A DNA stretch of 31,790 nucleotides from an uncultured Pseudoflavonifractor sp. Lineage in GTDB: Bacteria > Bacillota > Clostridia > Oscillospirales > Oscillospiraceae. Numbering within the stretch: position 1 is the stretch's first letter; each line of letters begins with the position of its first letter. The position numbers and the translations under genes are program-made. The stretch covers positions 1 through 31,790 of the forward strand of contig CANOHR010000002.1 in NCBI GenBank assembly GCA_947565875.1, given 5' to 3'. The notes beneath the pieces are model-generated. The model was not told the origin of the DNA, ran no database searches, and saw only the letters and a program-made list of their open reading frames with translations. This document shows positions 15,513 through 23,853 of the stretch, in pieces.

Positions 15513-15836
15513 TTATAGCTCCTGCACCCCCGCCTGACGGAGCCAGTCCTGAAGCTTTTTGGCGGAAAAACCGGTGAAAGCGTAGCTTTCCCCTTCCCGG
15601 CCGTAGATGGTCACCGTGGTGATCATCATGGCCTTTTTCACCCCAAAGCCCTTCACCTGCTCCAAAGGCAGGTCCATCTCCAGATCCTTCATCATCCGGA
15701 TCTGGAAACAGGCCCGGCGGTCGGTGACATAGATGGTGCCGTCAAAGGACCGGGTGTTGAGAAACTGCTTTTGGTGCAGGGCCATTGTGCCGCTGCCGAT
15801 GAGGGTCTCGCCCGCTTCGGGCTTGAATTTTGCCAT
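15513..15836 (-). CDS. Small PH/GRAM-like domain protein
   Basis: The 107-residue protein has the strand pattern of a bacterial PH or GRAM-like domain. EAGETLIGSGTMAL is followed by GTIYVTDRRACFQ (a 'G-lyvTd-RlvF' pattern), then EMDLPLEQVKGFGVKK, TTVTIYG and a final helix KKLQDWLRQAG. Such domains usually bind lipids or proteins at the membrane; the ligand here is unknown. There is no signal peptide. AAAGGAG (15846-15852) lies 9 bases before the ATG. Only 59 bases separate the start from the palindrome centre, so its true promoter and upstream neighbour are probably missing. A longer in-frame reading runs through the centre into the other arm and is not credible. Confidence 0.8.
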   Translation of the reverse strand: MAKFKPEAGETLIGSGTMALHQKQFLNTRSFDGTIYVTDRRACFQIRMMKDLEMDLPLEQVKGFGVKKAMMITTVTIYGREGESYAFTGFSAKKLQDWLRQAGVQEL

Positions 15837-15867
15837 GGTACATTTCTCCTTTTCTGTAATGCTCTTT

Positions 15868-15923
15868 GTCTCCCCGTCGGGGAGACAAACGGGATATCCC
15901 GTTTGTCTCCCCGACGGGGAGAC
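15868..15923. repeat. Nested dyads at the palindrome centre (possible natural intergenic repeat)
   Basis: Three back-to-back palindromes lie here. GTCTCCCCG-T-CGGGGAGAC is at 15868-15886, AAACGGGAT/ATCCCGTTT at 15887-15904, and GTCTCCCCG-A-CGGGGAGAC at 15905-15923. The outer units are hairpins in their own right, independent of the window-wide symmetry, so part of this is a genuine genomic feature. It looks like a dispersed palindromic intergenic element or a terminator-like hairpin, and it is the likely seed of the fold-back. Confidence 0.7.
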
Positions 15924-15954
15924 AAAGAGCATTACAGAAAAGGAGAAATGTACC

Positions 15955-16278
15955 ATGGCAAAATTCAAGCCCGAAGCGGGCGAGACCCTCATCGGCAGCG
16001 GCACAATGGCCCTGCACCAAAAGCAGTTTCTCAACACCCGGTCCTTTGACGGCACCATCTATGTCACCGACCGCCGGGCCTGTTTCCAGATCCGGATGAT
16101 GAAGGATCTGGAGATGGACCTGCCTTTGGAGCAGGTGAAGGGCTTTGGGGTGAAAAAGGCCATGATGATCACCACGGTGACCATCTACGGCCGGGAAGGG
16201 GAAAGCTACGCTTTCACCGGTTTTTCCGCCAAAAAGCTTCAGGACTGGCTCCGTCAGGCGGGGGTGCAGGAGCTATAA
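15955..16278 (+). CDS. PH/GRAM-like domain protein (mirror copy)
   Basis: Identical to the gene at 15513-15836, in the other arm. The ATG at 15955 follows AAAGGAG (15939-15945). The two copies are head to head across the centre and share 118 bases of mirrored upstream sequence, so neither shows the natural promoter. Confidence 0.8.
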   Translation: MAKFKPEAGETLIGSGTMALHQKQFLNTRSFDGTIYVTDRRACFQIRMMKDLEMDLPLEQVKGFGVKKAMMITTVTIYGREGESYAFTGFSAKKLQDWLRQAGVQEL

Positions 16279-16356
16279 GGGAAGGCGGCTTCCCGCTTTG
16301 GGAGGCGGTCTGTCCGGCCGGGGTCAGGACCGTCGGTCGTTTTTTCACGTTCCATA

Positions 16357-16385
16357 TTGCATTCCTTCGGAGATGGGGATATAAT
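16357..16385 (+). promoter_or_regulatory. Promoter of the large membrane protein gene (mirror copy)
   Basis: TTGCAT (16357-16362), 17 bases, TATAAT (16380-16385). Same element as 15406-15434. Confidence 0.75.
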
Positions 16386-16440
16386 TATTTTATAAATTTG
16401 CGTTTTTGGGAAGAAGCTGTTACATAGAGGAGGAACCGTC

Positions 16441-18702
16441 ATGACCGATTTGGAAAACAGACCCCACAAGGAGGAGCCTTGGGAGACCCCGGAGAAGCGG
16501 CGCACCCCGCCGCCGGGGGGACGCCCCGCAGGGTCGTCAAAAGGCCCGGAAACGCCCTCCGGCGGTCCCTCCGCCGAGGGGGCGGCAAACTATGTTGTGG
16601 GGGCCTTGGGAGCCTTTCTGGGGGCCGTTGTGGGGGCGCTGCCCACCCTGCTCACCGGGCTTTTTGGATTTGTGTCCGGGTGGCTGGCGCTGCTCATCCC
16701 CTTCGGGGCGAGAAAGGGCTATCAGATGTTCCACGGTCCCAGAAAGACCGGCTTTGCCTTTGCGCTGATACTGGTGCTGTCCGCATTGACGGCGGTGGGG
16801 GTGTGCTGCTGGCTCATCTGGCCTTACAGCCCGCTGGAGGCCGGCCTGGGCTTTTTCCTCATCCCCATTATTTTCAGCGTCATCGGCTCCTTCGGCTGCC
16901 GCCAGAGTCTGAAGCTCTACACCGAGCCGGGGCTGATGGAGGCGTTGACCCGGCGAGTCCGGGAGGACAATGGGGAGGAGAGGGCGCAGCAGGCGGCCTT
17001 CTACCCCTGTGACAAGCGGTGGACCACTCCCCTTCGGGTGAGTATGATGCTTTCCATGTTTCCCGAACTGGGGATAATGCTGGCCCTTCTTCTCTATGCC
17101 ATGCCCACCAACTCCATGGCCTGGACCATGGCCTCTCTGGGGGCCTGTATCGGTCTGTTTGCCGTGATGTTTGTGATGATGTTTCCCCTGATGAGCCAAC
17201 TTCAGGGACTTCAATACCTGTTTTTCCGCACCGCCGACGGCCGGCTGTGGCGGGTGATGCTGGCCCGGTTCAATACCATGGATACCTATCGCTTCTCCCG
17301 GAAGAATGCCTTCTGGACCGGTATGACCTGGGAGAAGCTGGATGAGGGGGAGCGGGAGCTGTTTCGCGCCTCGGCCCTTCGGGCGGCGGAGGCCCTTGCC
17401 GGCGGGCGGATCTTCCCCGGCAGCCTTCTGAGCCGGGTGGTGATCCCCATGGAGGACGTGACCCTGCGCAAAGAGACCCGCTGGTGCTGGAAGGTAAGCT
17501 ATCGAGACGGTGCGGGAAAGACCCGCCGCATGACCATTCCCAAGACCTATCCCGGCTTCACCCCGGTGGAGGGAGATCAGGCGCCCCAGGGGCCTATGCC
17601 TTACCGCTGGGGGATGGTGGTCGTGGCCCTTGCCGTGACCTTTGCCTTTGCTCTGGGCGGCTGGGCCGTGGGCCGGCGCTGGGATGACCCGGCCCCCTCC
17701 CGGCGGCAGGAGGTCACCACTGTCCGCATTCCCGAATCCAGCACCGCCTATGAGCATGACGGGGTGCGCTATCAGGTGGACAGCAGGTATGAATCCACCG
17801 ATGAGGGTTTTTACATAGACGGCACAGGCAAGGATGACATTCGGCTCATGGTCACCGTCTACCACGGCATGGATATGCAAGGGGCCTGGGATCTTTTGAC
17901 AGGGGGGTCCACCGCCGATGCCCGGAAGGCCTTGGGCAGTTATCTGGAATGGGACGGGGGGGAAGGGGTGCTGGTCCCTCTGGCCGAGGGGGGACAGGGC
18001 TGTTATTACAACATGCTTTCCCGTGAATTTTCCGTTGATAATAAGCCTTACCGGCTGTATCAGGGTATCGTTCTGGCACCGGATGGAACGGCAGTGCTGG
18101 TGGCCAGCGACAATGTGCAGGACCGGCAAAAAAAGGATGTGAAGGGGGATATCCTCTACATCCTCCAAAGTATGGAGGTCACCCTGACCGGGGACAATTA
18201 CCAGAGCCTCTTCCAGCCCGCTTCCGTCTATGACTATATGGGCATCGCCTACTACCGTACCGCCGACGGTCTGGGCTTCCGGGATGCCTACCTGCCCTAC
18301 GGCGGGGAACTGACCTACAACGCCGACGGCACGGTGGTCTCCGCCTATGCCCACGGCATGGAGGTGACCCAGACCATGGCCACGGCCTCCACCGCCAAAG
18401 AGGTGGTGGAGGAGGACTATGCCGCTCTGGCCGGGGAGGTGGACCTCTACGCCGACGGGGTTTCCGAGACCTATTATCTGGAGGACTATGACATTGCCTA
18501 CAGGCAGGTGACCTGGTTTGAGGAAAACCGCACCCGGGTCCGGGTGGCAGTCCTCTATGCCGATACCCGGGGGGAGGGCAATTATCTCTCTGCCCGCATC
18601 GTTTACCACCCCGAGGCCTTCGACGAGGAGTATCCCGGACTGCTGGAGGAGCTGCGGGATGTGTTTGCCCTCGATCTGCCCCAGCTGGACCCCATGGAGT
18701 AA
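16441..18702 (+). CDS. Large multi-pass membrane protein, function unknown (mirror copy)
   Basis: Same 753-residue protein as 13089-15350, here on the plus strand. The ribosome binding site is GGAGG (16429-16433) and the ATG is at 16441. The last membrane helix (residues 391-413) is encoded at about 17611-17679, and the polar C-terminal domain follows to the stop at 18700-18702. Confidence 0.85.
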   Translation: MTDLENRPHKEEPWETPEKRRTPPPGGRPAGSSKGPETPSGGPSAEGAANYVVGALGAFLGAVVGALPTLLTGLFGFVSGWLALLIPFGARKGYQMFHGPRKTGFAFALILVLSALTAVGVCCWLIWPYSPLEAGLGFFLIPIIFSVIGSFGCRQSLKLYTEPGLMEALTRRVREDNGEERAQQAAFYPCDKRWTTPLRVSMMLSMFPELGIMLALLLYAMPTNSMAWTMASLGACIGLFAVMFVMMFPLMSQLQGLQYLFFRTADGRLWRVMLARFNTMDTYRFSRKNAFWTGMTWEKLDEGERELFRASALRAAEALAGGRIFPGSLLSRVVIPMEDVTLRKETRWCWKVSYRDGAGKTRRMTIPKTYPGFTPVEGDQAPQGPMPYRWGMVVVALAVTFAFALGGWAVGRRWDDPAPSRRQEVTTVRIPESSTAYEHDGVRYQVDSRYESTDEGFYIDGTGKDDIRLMVTVYHGMDMQGAWDLLTGGSTADARKALGSYLEWDGGEGVLVPLAEGGQGCYYNMLSREFSVDNKPYRLYQGIVLAPDGTAVLVASDNVQDRQKKDVKGDILYILQSMEVTLTGDNYQSLFQPASVYDYMGIAYYRTADGLGFRDAYLPYGGELTYNADGTVVSAYAHGMEVTQTMATASTAKEVVEEDYAALAGEVDLYADGVSETYYLEDYDIAYRQVTWFEENRTRVRVAVLYADTRGEGNYLSARIVYHPEAFDEEYPGLLEELRDVFALDLPQLDPME

Positions 18703-18727
18703 AACCGAAGATTCCCCTGAAAACCAC

Positions 18728-18765
18728 AACACCGCCCCGGAGGAACCCTCCTCCGGGGCGGTGTT
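18728..18765. terminator. 17-bp hairpin between convergent genes (mirror copy)
   Basis: Stem 18728-18744 with 18749-18765 and loop ACCC. The plus-strand exit is TTTCTTTT, which suits the membrane protein gene that ends at 18702. Confidence 0.85.
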
Positions 18766-18774
18766 TCTTTTGGG

Positions 18775-19401
18775 TCAGCGGATGAAGTTGGTCTGATTGC
18801 CCCGCTCGGTGGCGGGGAGGGGGACCCCGGCGGCCCTGCCGCTTTCCATGCACCGCAGCAGCCAGGCCATGTTCCGGGCCAGATTCCGCATGGTCTGAAG
18901 CCCCTCGGCGTCTTCCAGCACCTCACCGGGGGCGGTGCCGTGGGTCATGTTCCAGTAGGTGGAGCTGACTACCGGCATCTGAGAGATGCCAAAGTATTTG
19001 TTCATCACGTCAAAGCTGGCCGAGGTGCCGCCCCGCCGGGCCACCGCCACGGAGGCGCCGGGCTTGTAGGCGAAAACGCTGCCGCTGCCGTAAAAGACCC
19101 GGTCCAGAAAGGAGAGGACCCGCCCGCTGGGGTGGGCGTAATATACCGGGGTGCCAAAGACAAAGCCGTCAGCCTGTCTGGCCTTCTCCACAAATTCGTG
19201 GACCGTGTCGTCGGTGAAAATACAGCCGGCGCCCTTCTCACGGCACTGGCCGCAGCCGATACAGTCCCGGATGGGGCCGCCGCCGAGCTGGAAAATCTCG
19301 TACTCAATGCCCAGCTTTTCCAGTTCCTTTCCCACTTCCAGCAGGGAGAGGTAAGTATTCCCCTGGGGCTTGGCGCTGCCGTTCAACATCAAAACTTTCA
19401 T
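18775..19401 (-). CDS. Iron-sulfur flavoprotein-like reductase (mirror copy)
   Basis: Same 208-residue protein as 12390-13016. The cysteine cluster C47-C60 is encoded at 19222-19263 on the minus strand, and the ATG is at 19399-19401. Confidence 0.88.
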   Translation of the reverse strand: MKVLMLNGSAKPQGNTYLSLLEVGKELEKLGIEYEIFQLGGGPIRDCIGCGQCREKGAGCIFTDDTVHEFVEKARQADGFVFGTPVYYAHPSGRVLSFLDRVFYGSGSVFAYKPGASVAVARRGGTSASFDVMNKYFGISQMPVVSSTYWNMTHGTAPGEVLEDAEGLQTMRNLARNMAWLLRCMESGRAAGVPLPATERGNQTNFIR

Positions 19402-19447
19402 AGGGGTTCCTACTGAATGGTCGGCGTATCCGCCGTTTTCTGATACC

Positions 19448-19476
19448 ATTATACAGCCGGAAAGAGCGAAATACAA
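19448..19476 (-). promoter_or_regulatory. Promoter of the flavoprotein gene (mirror copy)
   Basis: Minus-strand TTGTAT (19471-19476), 17 bases, TATAAT (19448-19453). Same element as 12315-12343. Confidence 0.75.
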
Positions 19477-19516
19477 CCGGGAAAACCCTGCCTCAAGGCC
19501 CTTGTTTGAAGGAGCT

Positions 19517-19981
19517 TTACAGTTTTTTGCTGAAATACAGGTTGGCGGCGGCGAAGGCCAGAACATAGAGGAGCAAAACGGCGAAAAGGGCCTGGAAGGC
19601 GGCTGGATTCAGGGGAAGGACCACAAAAAGGGCGGCGGCCACAAGGAAAAAGGTGAGAATGCCGGCCCACTCAAAGGCGGCGTGGAGGATGGTCCGTTCC
19701 CGCTCATCGGTCTCTTTGATGCGGACCTTTTTTCGGGCCGCAGGGTGGGTGAGCAGATACCGGGTGCGGCAAAGGAGAATGACCGCCCCGGCGGAAATGC
19801 CGCTGGCCGCGCCCAGATAGAACCCCTGGGCAAAGTCGGGCAGAGAACTGTTTGGCACCAAAAGAAAATAGCAGGCAAGGCCCACCAGCCCCACCGCCAG
19901 CAGGGCCAGCGCCGCCCCCTGCCGCCGGCGGAGGGAACGCTCAAAGTCCCCGCCGTCACAGAAAAGCAGTTTTGCCAACAT
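19517..19981 (-). CDS. DERE-motif four-helix membrane protein (mirror copy)
   Basis: Same 154-residue DUF2178-like protein as 11810-12274. It is the last gene of the mirrored XRE operon, with its ribosome binding site at 19989-19995. Confidence 0.8.
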   Translation of the reverse strand: MLAKLLFCDGGDFERSLRRRQGAALALLAVGLVGLACYFLLVPNSSLPDFAQGFYLGAASGISAGAVILLCRTRYLLTHPAARKKVRIKETDERERTILHAAFEWAGILTFFLVAAALFVVLPLNPAAFQALFAVLLLYVLAFAAANLYFSKKL

Positions 19982-19995
19982 AAGAATACTCCCTT

Positions 19996-20232
19996 TCAGC
20001 GGCCCAAGCGCCGCAGCTTATGGGTCCGGCACCGGTCAAACAGGGGCCGGAACCGGGGCGAGCCGTAGAGCAGTCCCACAAAGGACAGCCCTGTCCCAAA
20101 TCCGCAGAGCAGGTGGACCCACGGAAGCAGGCCTCCCTGAACCTCTGGCATGTTTTGCGCCAATCCCCCCAGACAAAGCAGGAGAACCCCCGCCGTATGG
20201 GCCGGGTTTTTCTGAAAATGACAGTCTTTCAT
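19996..20232 (-). CDS. Small membrane protein of the XRE operon (mirror copy)
   Basis: Same 78-residue two-helix protein as 11559-11795. It overlaps the regulator gene by four bases at 20229-20232. Confidence 0.8.
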   Translation of the reverse strand: MKDCHFQKNPAHTAGVLLLCLGGLAQNMPEVQGGLLPWVHLLCGFGTGLSFVGLLYGSPRFRPLFDRCRTHKLRRLGR

Positions 20233-20432
20233 TTCCCATCCTCCTCAAACAGAAAAACGTCCTCGATGGTAAGCCCGAAATACCGGGCGATCTTATGGGC
20301 CAGCAGAAGGGAGGCGTTATAGCGGCCGCTCTCCAGAGAGATGATGGTCTGCCGGGTGACCTCCACCGCCTCGGCCAGTTCTGCCTGTGACATCCGCCGC
20401 TCCTTCCGCAGCTGGGCGATTCGATTTTCCAT
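20229..20432 (-). CDS. Small XRE-family regulator (mirror copy)
   Basis: Same 67-residue helix-turn-helix protein as 11359-11562. The ATG is at 20430-20432, with its promoter and half-site array just to the right. Confidence 0.93.
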   Translation of the reverse strand: MENRIAQLRKERRMSQAELAEAVEVTRQTIISLESGRYNASLLLAHKIARYFGLTIEDVFLFEEDGK

Positions 20433-20450
20433 GGCAGGACCTCCTTTGAA

Positions 20451-20491
20451 GTAAAGTTCGCTTTACAATATGGAGTATAGCACGCTTTACA
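20451..20491. promoter_or_regulatory. Candidate XRE operator array (mirror copy)
   Basis: The GTAAAG-ttcg-CTTTAC dyad is at 20451-20466, with CGCTTTACA repeats at 20459-20467 and 20483-20491. Same array as 11300-11340. Confidence 0.6.
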
Positions 20492-20502
20492 TATGATGTC
20501 AA
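20474..20502 (-). promoter_or_regulatory. Promoter of the XRE operon (mirror copy)
   Basis: Minus-strand TTGACA (20497-20502), 17 bases, TATACT (20474-20479). Confidence 0.85.
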
Positions 20503-20527
20503 GCATATTTTACATCTACATTTGTAG

Positions 20528-20561
20528 AAAAACACCCTCCGGGCGGGATGCCCGAAGGGTG
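20528..20561 (-). terminator. glgP terminator (mirror copy)
   Basis: The 12-bp stem (20533-20544 with 20550-20561) is followed on the minus strand by a T run at 20528-20532. Confidence 0.9.
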
Positions 20562-20571
20562 CTTTGGTTTC

Positions 20572-23001
20572 TTACCGGTGGCTGACCTTCCAGATATGGT
20601 CGGCGTATTCCGCCACCGAGCGGTCGGCGGCGAAGATGCCCGAGCGGGCGATGTTGAGAAGGCTCATTCTGTTCCAGAGTTTTTTGTCCAGATAGGTCCG
20701 GCCCGCCAGAGCCTGAGCCGAGCGGTAGCTTTCAAAGTCGGCCAACAGGAAGTAGGGGTCGGCGGGGCTGCCCTGACCGGAGAGCAGGCTCCGGGCCAGA
20801 TCGGAGTAGCTGACATGGTCGTCAAAGCCGGCGGAGAGCTGGTCGATGACCGACTTGAGGGCGGGGTTTTGCATGTAGTACTCGTAGGGGCTGTACCCCC
20901 GGCGGCGCATCTCTTCCACCTCGTCGGCCCTGAGGCCGAAAAGGAAGATGTTTTCGTCCCCCAGCACCTGATGCATCTCCACATTGGCGCCGTCCAGCGT
21001 GCCGATGGTGAGGGCGCCGTTCATCATGAACTTCATGTTGCCCGTGCCGCTGGCCTCCTTGCCGGCGGTGGAGATCTGCTCGGAAATTTCGCTGGCGGGC
21101 ATCAACAGCTCGGCCATGGAGACCCGGTAATTTTCCAGGAAAAAGACCTGGAGCTTATCCTTACAGGCCGGGTCGTTGTTCACCGTGTGGGCCAGAGAAT
21201 TGATCAGGTGGATGATCTCCTTGGCCATGGCGTAGCCGGGCGCGGCCTTGGCCCCGAAGAGGTAGGTCTTGGGGGTGGGGAGGAAATCGGGGTCCTCGTG
21301 GAGTTTTTGACGGAGATAGATGATGTGCAGCACGTTGAGAAGCTGCCGCTTGTACTCGTGGAGCCGCTTGGCCTGCACGTCAAAGATGGCGTCGGTGTTC
21401 AGAACGATGCCGCTTTCCCGCTTGGCCCAGGCGGCGAACTTCTCCTTGTTGGCCTTTTTGATGGCGGCCAGCCGCTCCAGCACGGCGGCGTCATCGGCGT
21501 ATTTTTCCAGCGTTTTCAGGGCCTGGGGCTGAAGAAGGTACTTGTCCCCGCCGCAGCAGTCCCGGATGAGGGCGTCCAGCTGGGGATTCACCTCGCTGAG
21601 CCAGCGGCGGTGGTCCACGCCGTTGGTCACATTCTGGAACTTCTGGGGGAAGAGCTGGTAGGCGTCATGGAACACGTCGTTTTTCAGTATCTCACTGTGA
21701 AGGGCGGAGACTCCGTTGACGGCGGAGCAGGCGCAAATACACAGATTGGCCATGCGGCACTGGCCGCCCCAGAGGATGGCCATCTTCTCCACCCGGCCCA
21801 TATCCCCGTGGGTGGCTTCCATCAGCTGGTTCTGATACCGGCCGGAGATCTCCAGAATGATTTGCCAGATACGGGGCAGCAGTTCTTCTATCAGGTCCTG
21901 GGGCCACCGCTCCAGCGCTTCGGCCAGAACGGTGTGGTTGGTGTAGGCAAAGCTGCGGCTGGTGATGAACCAGGCGTCGTCCCAGCTGTACCCCTCCTCA
22001 TCCAGAAGGATGCGCATCAGCTCCGGGATGGCCAGAGTGGGGTGGGTGTCGTTGATCTGCAGAATATGTTTTTCGTGGAAGTTGCGAAGGGTGCCGTACT
22101 CGCTTTTATGCTTGCGGCAGATGGACTGGACCGTGGCGGAGGAGAAGAAGTACTGCTGCTTGAGCCGCAGGGACTTGCCCTCCCGGTGGTTGTCGGCGGG
22201 GTAGAGCTGTTTGGAAATGATCTCGGCGTTGGCCTGCCGCTCCATGGCCTTAAGGTATTCCCCCCGGTTGAAGAAGTTCAGGTCCACCGGCTCGGCGCTC
22301 TGGGCCTCCCACAGCCGCAGGACATTGCCCTGCTCGGTGCCGTAGCCGGCAATTTGCATATCCCGGGGCACCGCCAGCACGGTGGTATAGCCGGTGTGCT
22401 GGATGGAGTGGGAGCCGTCGGGATTCCACACATCCTCTACCTTGCCGCCGAAGCGGACCTGCTCGGCCTTATCCATGTGGGTGATGAGCCAGGTGGAACC
22501 AAGTTTCATCCAGTTGTCGGGCAGCTCCTCCTGCCTGCCGTCGATGATCTTCTGTTTGAAGAAGCCCAGCTCGTAGCAGATGGAGTAGCCGGTGATGGGG
22601 ATGTTCAGGGTGGTGGCGGCATCCAGATAGCAGGCGGCCAGCCGGCCCAGACCGCCGTTGCCGAAGCCGGCATCCGGCTCCTCCTCAAAAAGATCGGCGG
22701 CCTGGAAGCCAAGGGCCTCCACCGCCTCGGTCAAGGGCTGGATCAGGTCCAGGTTATAGGCGTTTTTCCGCAGGGAACGGCCCATGAGAAACTCCATGGA
22801 CAGGTAATGGACCCGCCGGCCGTGGGCGCTTCGGACCTGCTCGGCGGTTTTGATGTGCCGCTCGGCAATGATGTCCCGGACCACCAGGGCGCAGGATTGG
22901 AACATCTGCTCGGCGGTGGCCTCGGACACGTCCCGGCCATAGTTGCGGCGGAGCTTTCCGGTGATCAGCCCGGTCAGTTCCTGTTTGGTGTACTTATGCA
23001 A
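20572..23001 (-). CDS. glgP: Glycogen phosphorylase (mirror copy)
   Basis: Same 809-residue enzyme as 8790-11219. The TTG start is at 22999-23001, and the PLP lysine K657 is encoded at 21031-21033. Confidence 0.97.
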   Translation of the reverse strand: MHKYTKQELTGLITGKLRRNYGRDVSEATAEQMFQSCALVVRDIIAERHIKTAEQVRSAHGRRVHYLSMEFLMGRSLRKNAYNLDLIQPLTEAVEALGFQAADLFEEEPDAGFGNGGLGRLAACYLDAATTLNIPITGYSICYELGFFKQKIIDGRQEELPDNWMKLGSTWLITHMDKAEQVRFGGKVEDVWNPDGSHSIQHTGYTTVLAVPRDMQIAGYGTEQGNVLRLWEAQSAEPVDLNFFNRGEYLKAMERQANAEIISKQLYPADNHREGKSLRLKQQYFFSSATVQSICRKHKSEYGTLRNFHEKHILQINDTHPTLAIPELMRILLDEEGYSWDDAWFITSRSFAYTNHTVLAEALERWPQDLIEELLPRIWQIILEISGRYQNQLMEATHGDMGRVEKMAILWGGQCRMANLCICACSAVNGVSALHSEILKNDVFHDAYQLFPQKFQNVTNGVDHRRWLSEVNPQLDALIRDCCGGDKYLLQPQALKTLEKYADDAAVLERLAAIKKANKEKFAAWAKRESGIVLNTDAIFDVQAKRLHEYKRQLLNVLHIIYLRQKLHEDPDFLPTPKTYLFGAKAAPGYAMAKEIIHLINSLAHTVNNDPACKDKLQVFFLENYRVSMAELLMPASEISEQISTAGKEASGTGNMKFMMNGALTIGTLDGANVEMHQVLGDENIFLFGLRADEVEEMRRRGYSPYEYYMQNPALKSVIDQLSAGFDDHVSYSDLARSLLSGQGSPADPYFLLADFESYRSAQALAGRTYLDKKLWNRMSLLNIARSGIFAADRSVAEYADHIWKVSHR

Positions 23002-23049
23002 GAAGAGTCACTCCATTTCGGTAAAATCAGCAAAAGAAAGGGCCGTTTC

Positions 23050-23078
23050 ATCTTAACACAGCGGGCCTTGACTGTCAA
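23050..23078 (-). promoter_or_regulatory. glgP promoter (mirror copy)
   Basis: Minus-strand TTGACA (23073-23078), 17 bases, TAAGAT (23050-23055). Confidence 0.8.
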
Positions 23079-23165
23079 ATCAGAGCATCCCGGAGAGGTT
23101 CATCCTGCGGCGGGATATGGGCATTTTGCCCGCTGGGATGAAGGTATTTTTGTGGAAAAGTCCCT

Positions 23166-23195
23166 TTGAAGCCTTCTGGGGATGTATGATAAAAT
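23166..23195 (+). promoter_or_regulatory. Candidate promoter of the CarD-like gene (mirror copy)
   Basis: TTGAAG (23166-23171), 18 bases, TAAAAT (23190-23195). Same element as 8596-8625. Confidence 0.5.
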
Positions 23196-23222
23196 AAGAT
23201 ATATGATGGGAGGTGTGCGGTG

Positions 23223-23732
23223 ATGTTTCAGGTCGGGGAGTATGTGGTCTGCGGCAGCAGGGCCGTTTGCAGGGTGGAGGCCATAGGGCCGCTGCGGTTC
23301 AAAGAGTGCGGCGGGGGAGAATACTATACCCTGTGCCCTCCCTTTACCAGCAGCGAGGAGAAGATCTATGTGCCGGTGGATACCGCCCTGCCCATCCGGC
23401 GGATCGTGACCGAGCGGGAGGCGCTGGAGGCCCTGTGCTGTCTGGAGGAGGCGGGGGAGGGGCCGGGGGCGGAAAAGCCCCGGATGCCGCTGGAGCGTTA
23501 CAAAGAGATGCTTTCCTCCTGTGATATCAGGGAGGAATTGAAGCTGTTTAGGGAGCTGTACCGGAAGGAGCAGGGGACCGGAGAGGGCAGAAAGCGGCTG
23601 ACCCAGGCCGATGTGACATACTATAAGCGGGTGGAGCGGCTTTTATGTGATGAATTTTCCCTTGCGCTGGGAGAGACCTGGGAGCGTGTCATGGAGCGGC
23701 TCTATGACGCGGTATCCGGCCGAAGAGGGTAA
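23223..23732 (+). CDS. CarD-like RNA polymerase-binding regulator (mirror copy)
   Basis: Same 169-residue protein as 8059-8568. GGAGG (23209-23213) serves the ATG at 23223; the alternative GTG is at 23220. Confidence 0.8.
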   Translation: MFQVGEYVVCGSRAVCRVEAIGPLRFKECGGGEYYTLCPPFTSSEEKIYVPVDTALPIRRIVTEREALEALCCLEEAGEGPGAEKPRMPLERYKEMLSSCDIREELKLFRELYRKEQGTGEGRKRLTQADVTYYKRVERLLCDEFSLALGETWERVMERLYDAVSGRRG

Positions 23733-23775
23733 AAACAAACGCCTGCTTCAGCCGGAAGAGGGCCGGAAACGGGTC

Positions 23776-23840
23776 AAAAAGCCGGGCAAAAGATGCTGTT
23801 TTGGAGGGATCTCCTTGCAAAAAACAGGCTTTTGCCCGGC
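23776..23840. terminator. Bidirectional glgA/CarD-like terminator (mirror copy)
   Basis: GCCGGGCAAAAG (23781-23792) pairs with CTTTTGCCCGGC (23829-23840). T-rich tails lie on both sides. Confidence 0.85.
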
Positions 23841-23853
23841 ATTTTTATGTCTG

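Noticed and set aside
15868..15923. Covalently closed hairpin telomere of a linear replicon
   Set aside because: Genes are typical chromosomal housekeeping genes, with no telomere resolvase or plasmid functions nearby. Artefact is simpler.
15513..16278. Longer frames (181, 92 and 77 codons) that run through the palindrome centre in both directions
   Set aside because: They exist only because the sequence is mirrored, and the credible start of the PH-like gene, with its ribosome binding site, lies after the centre.
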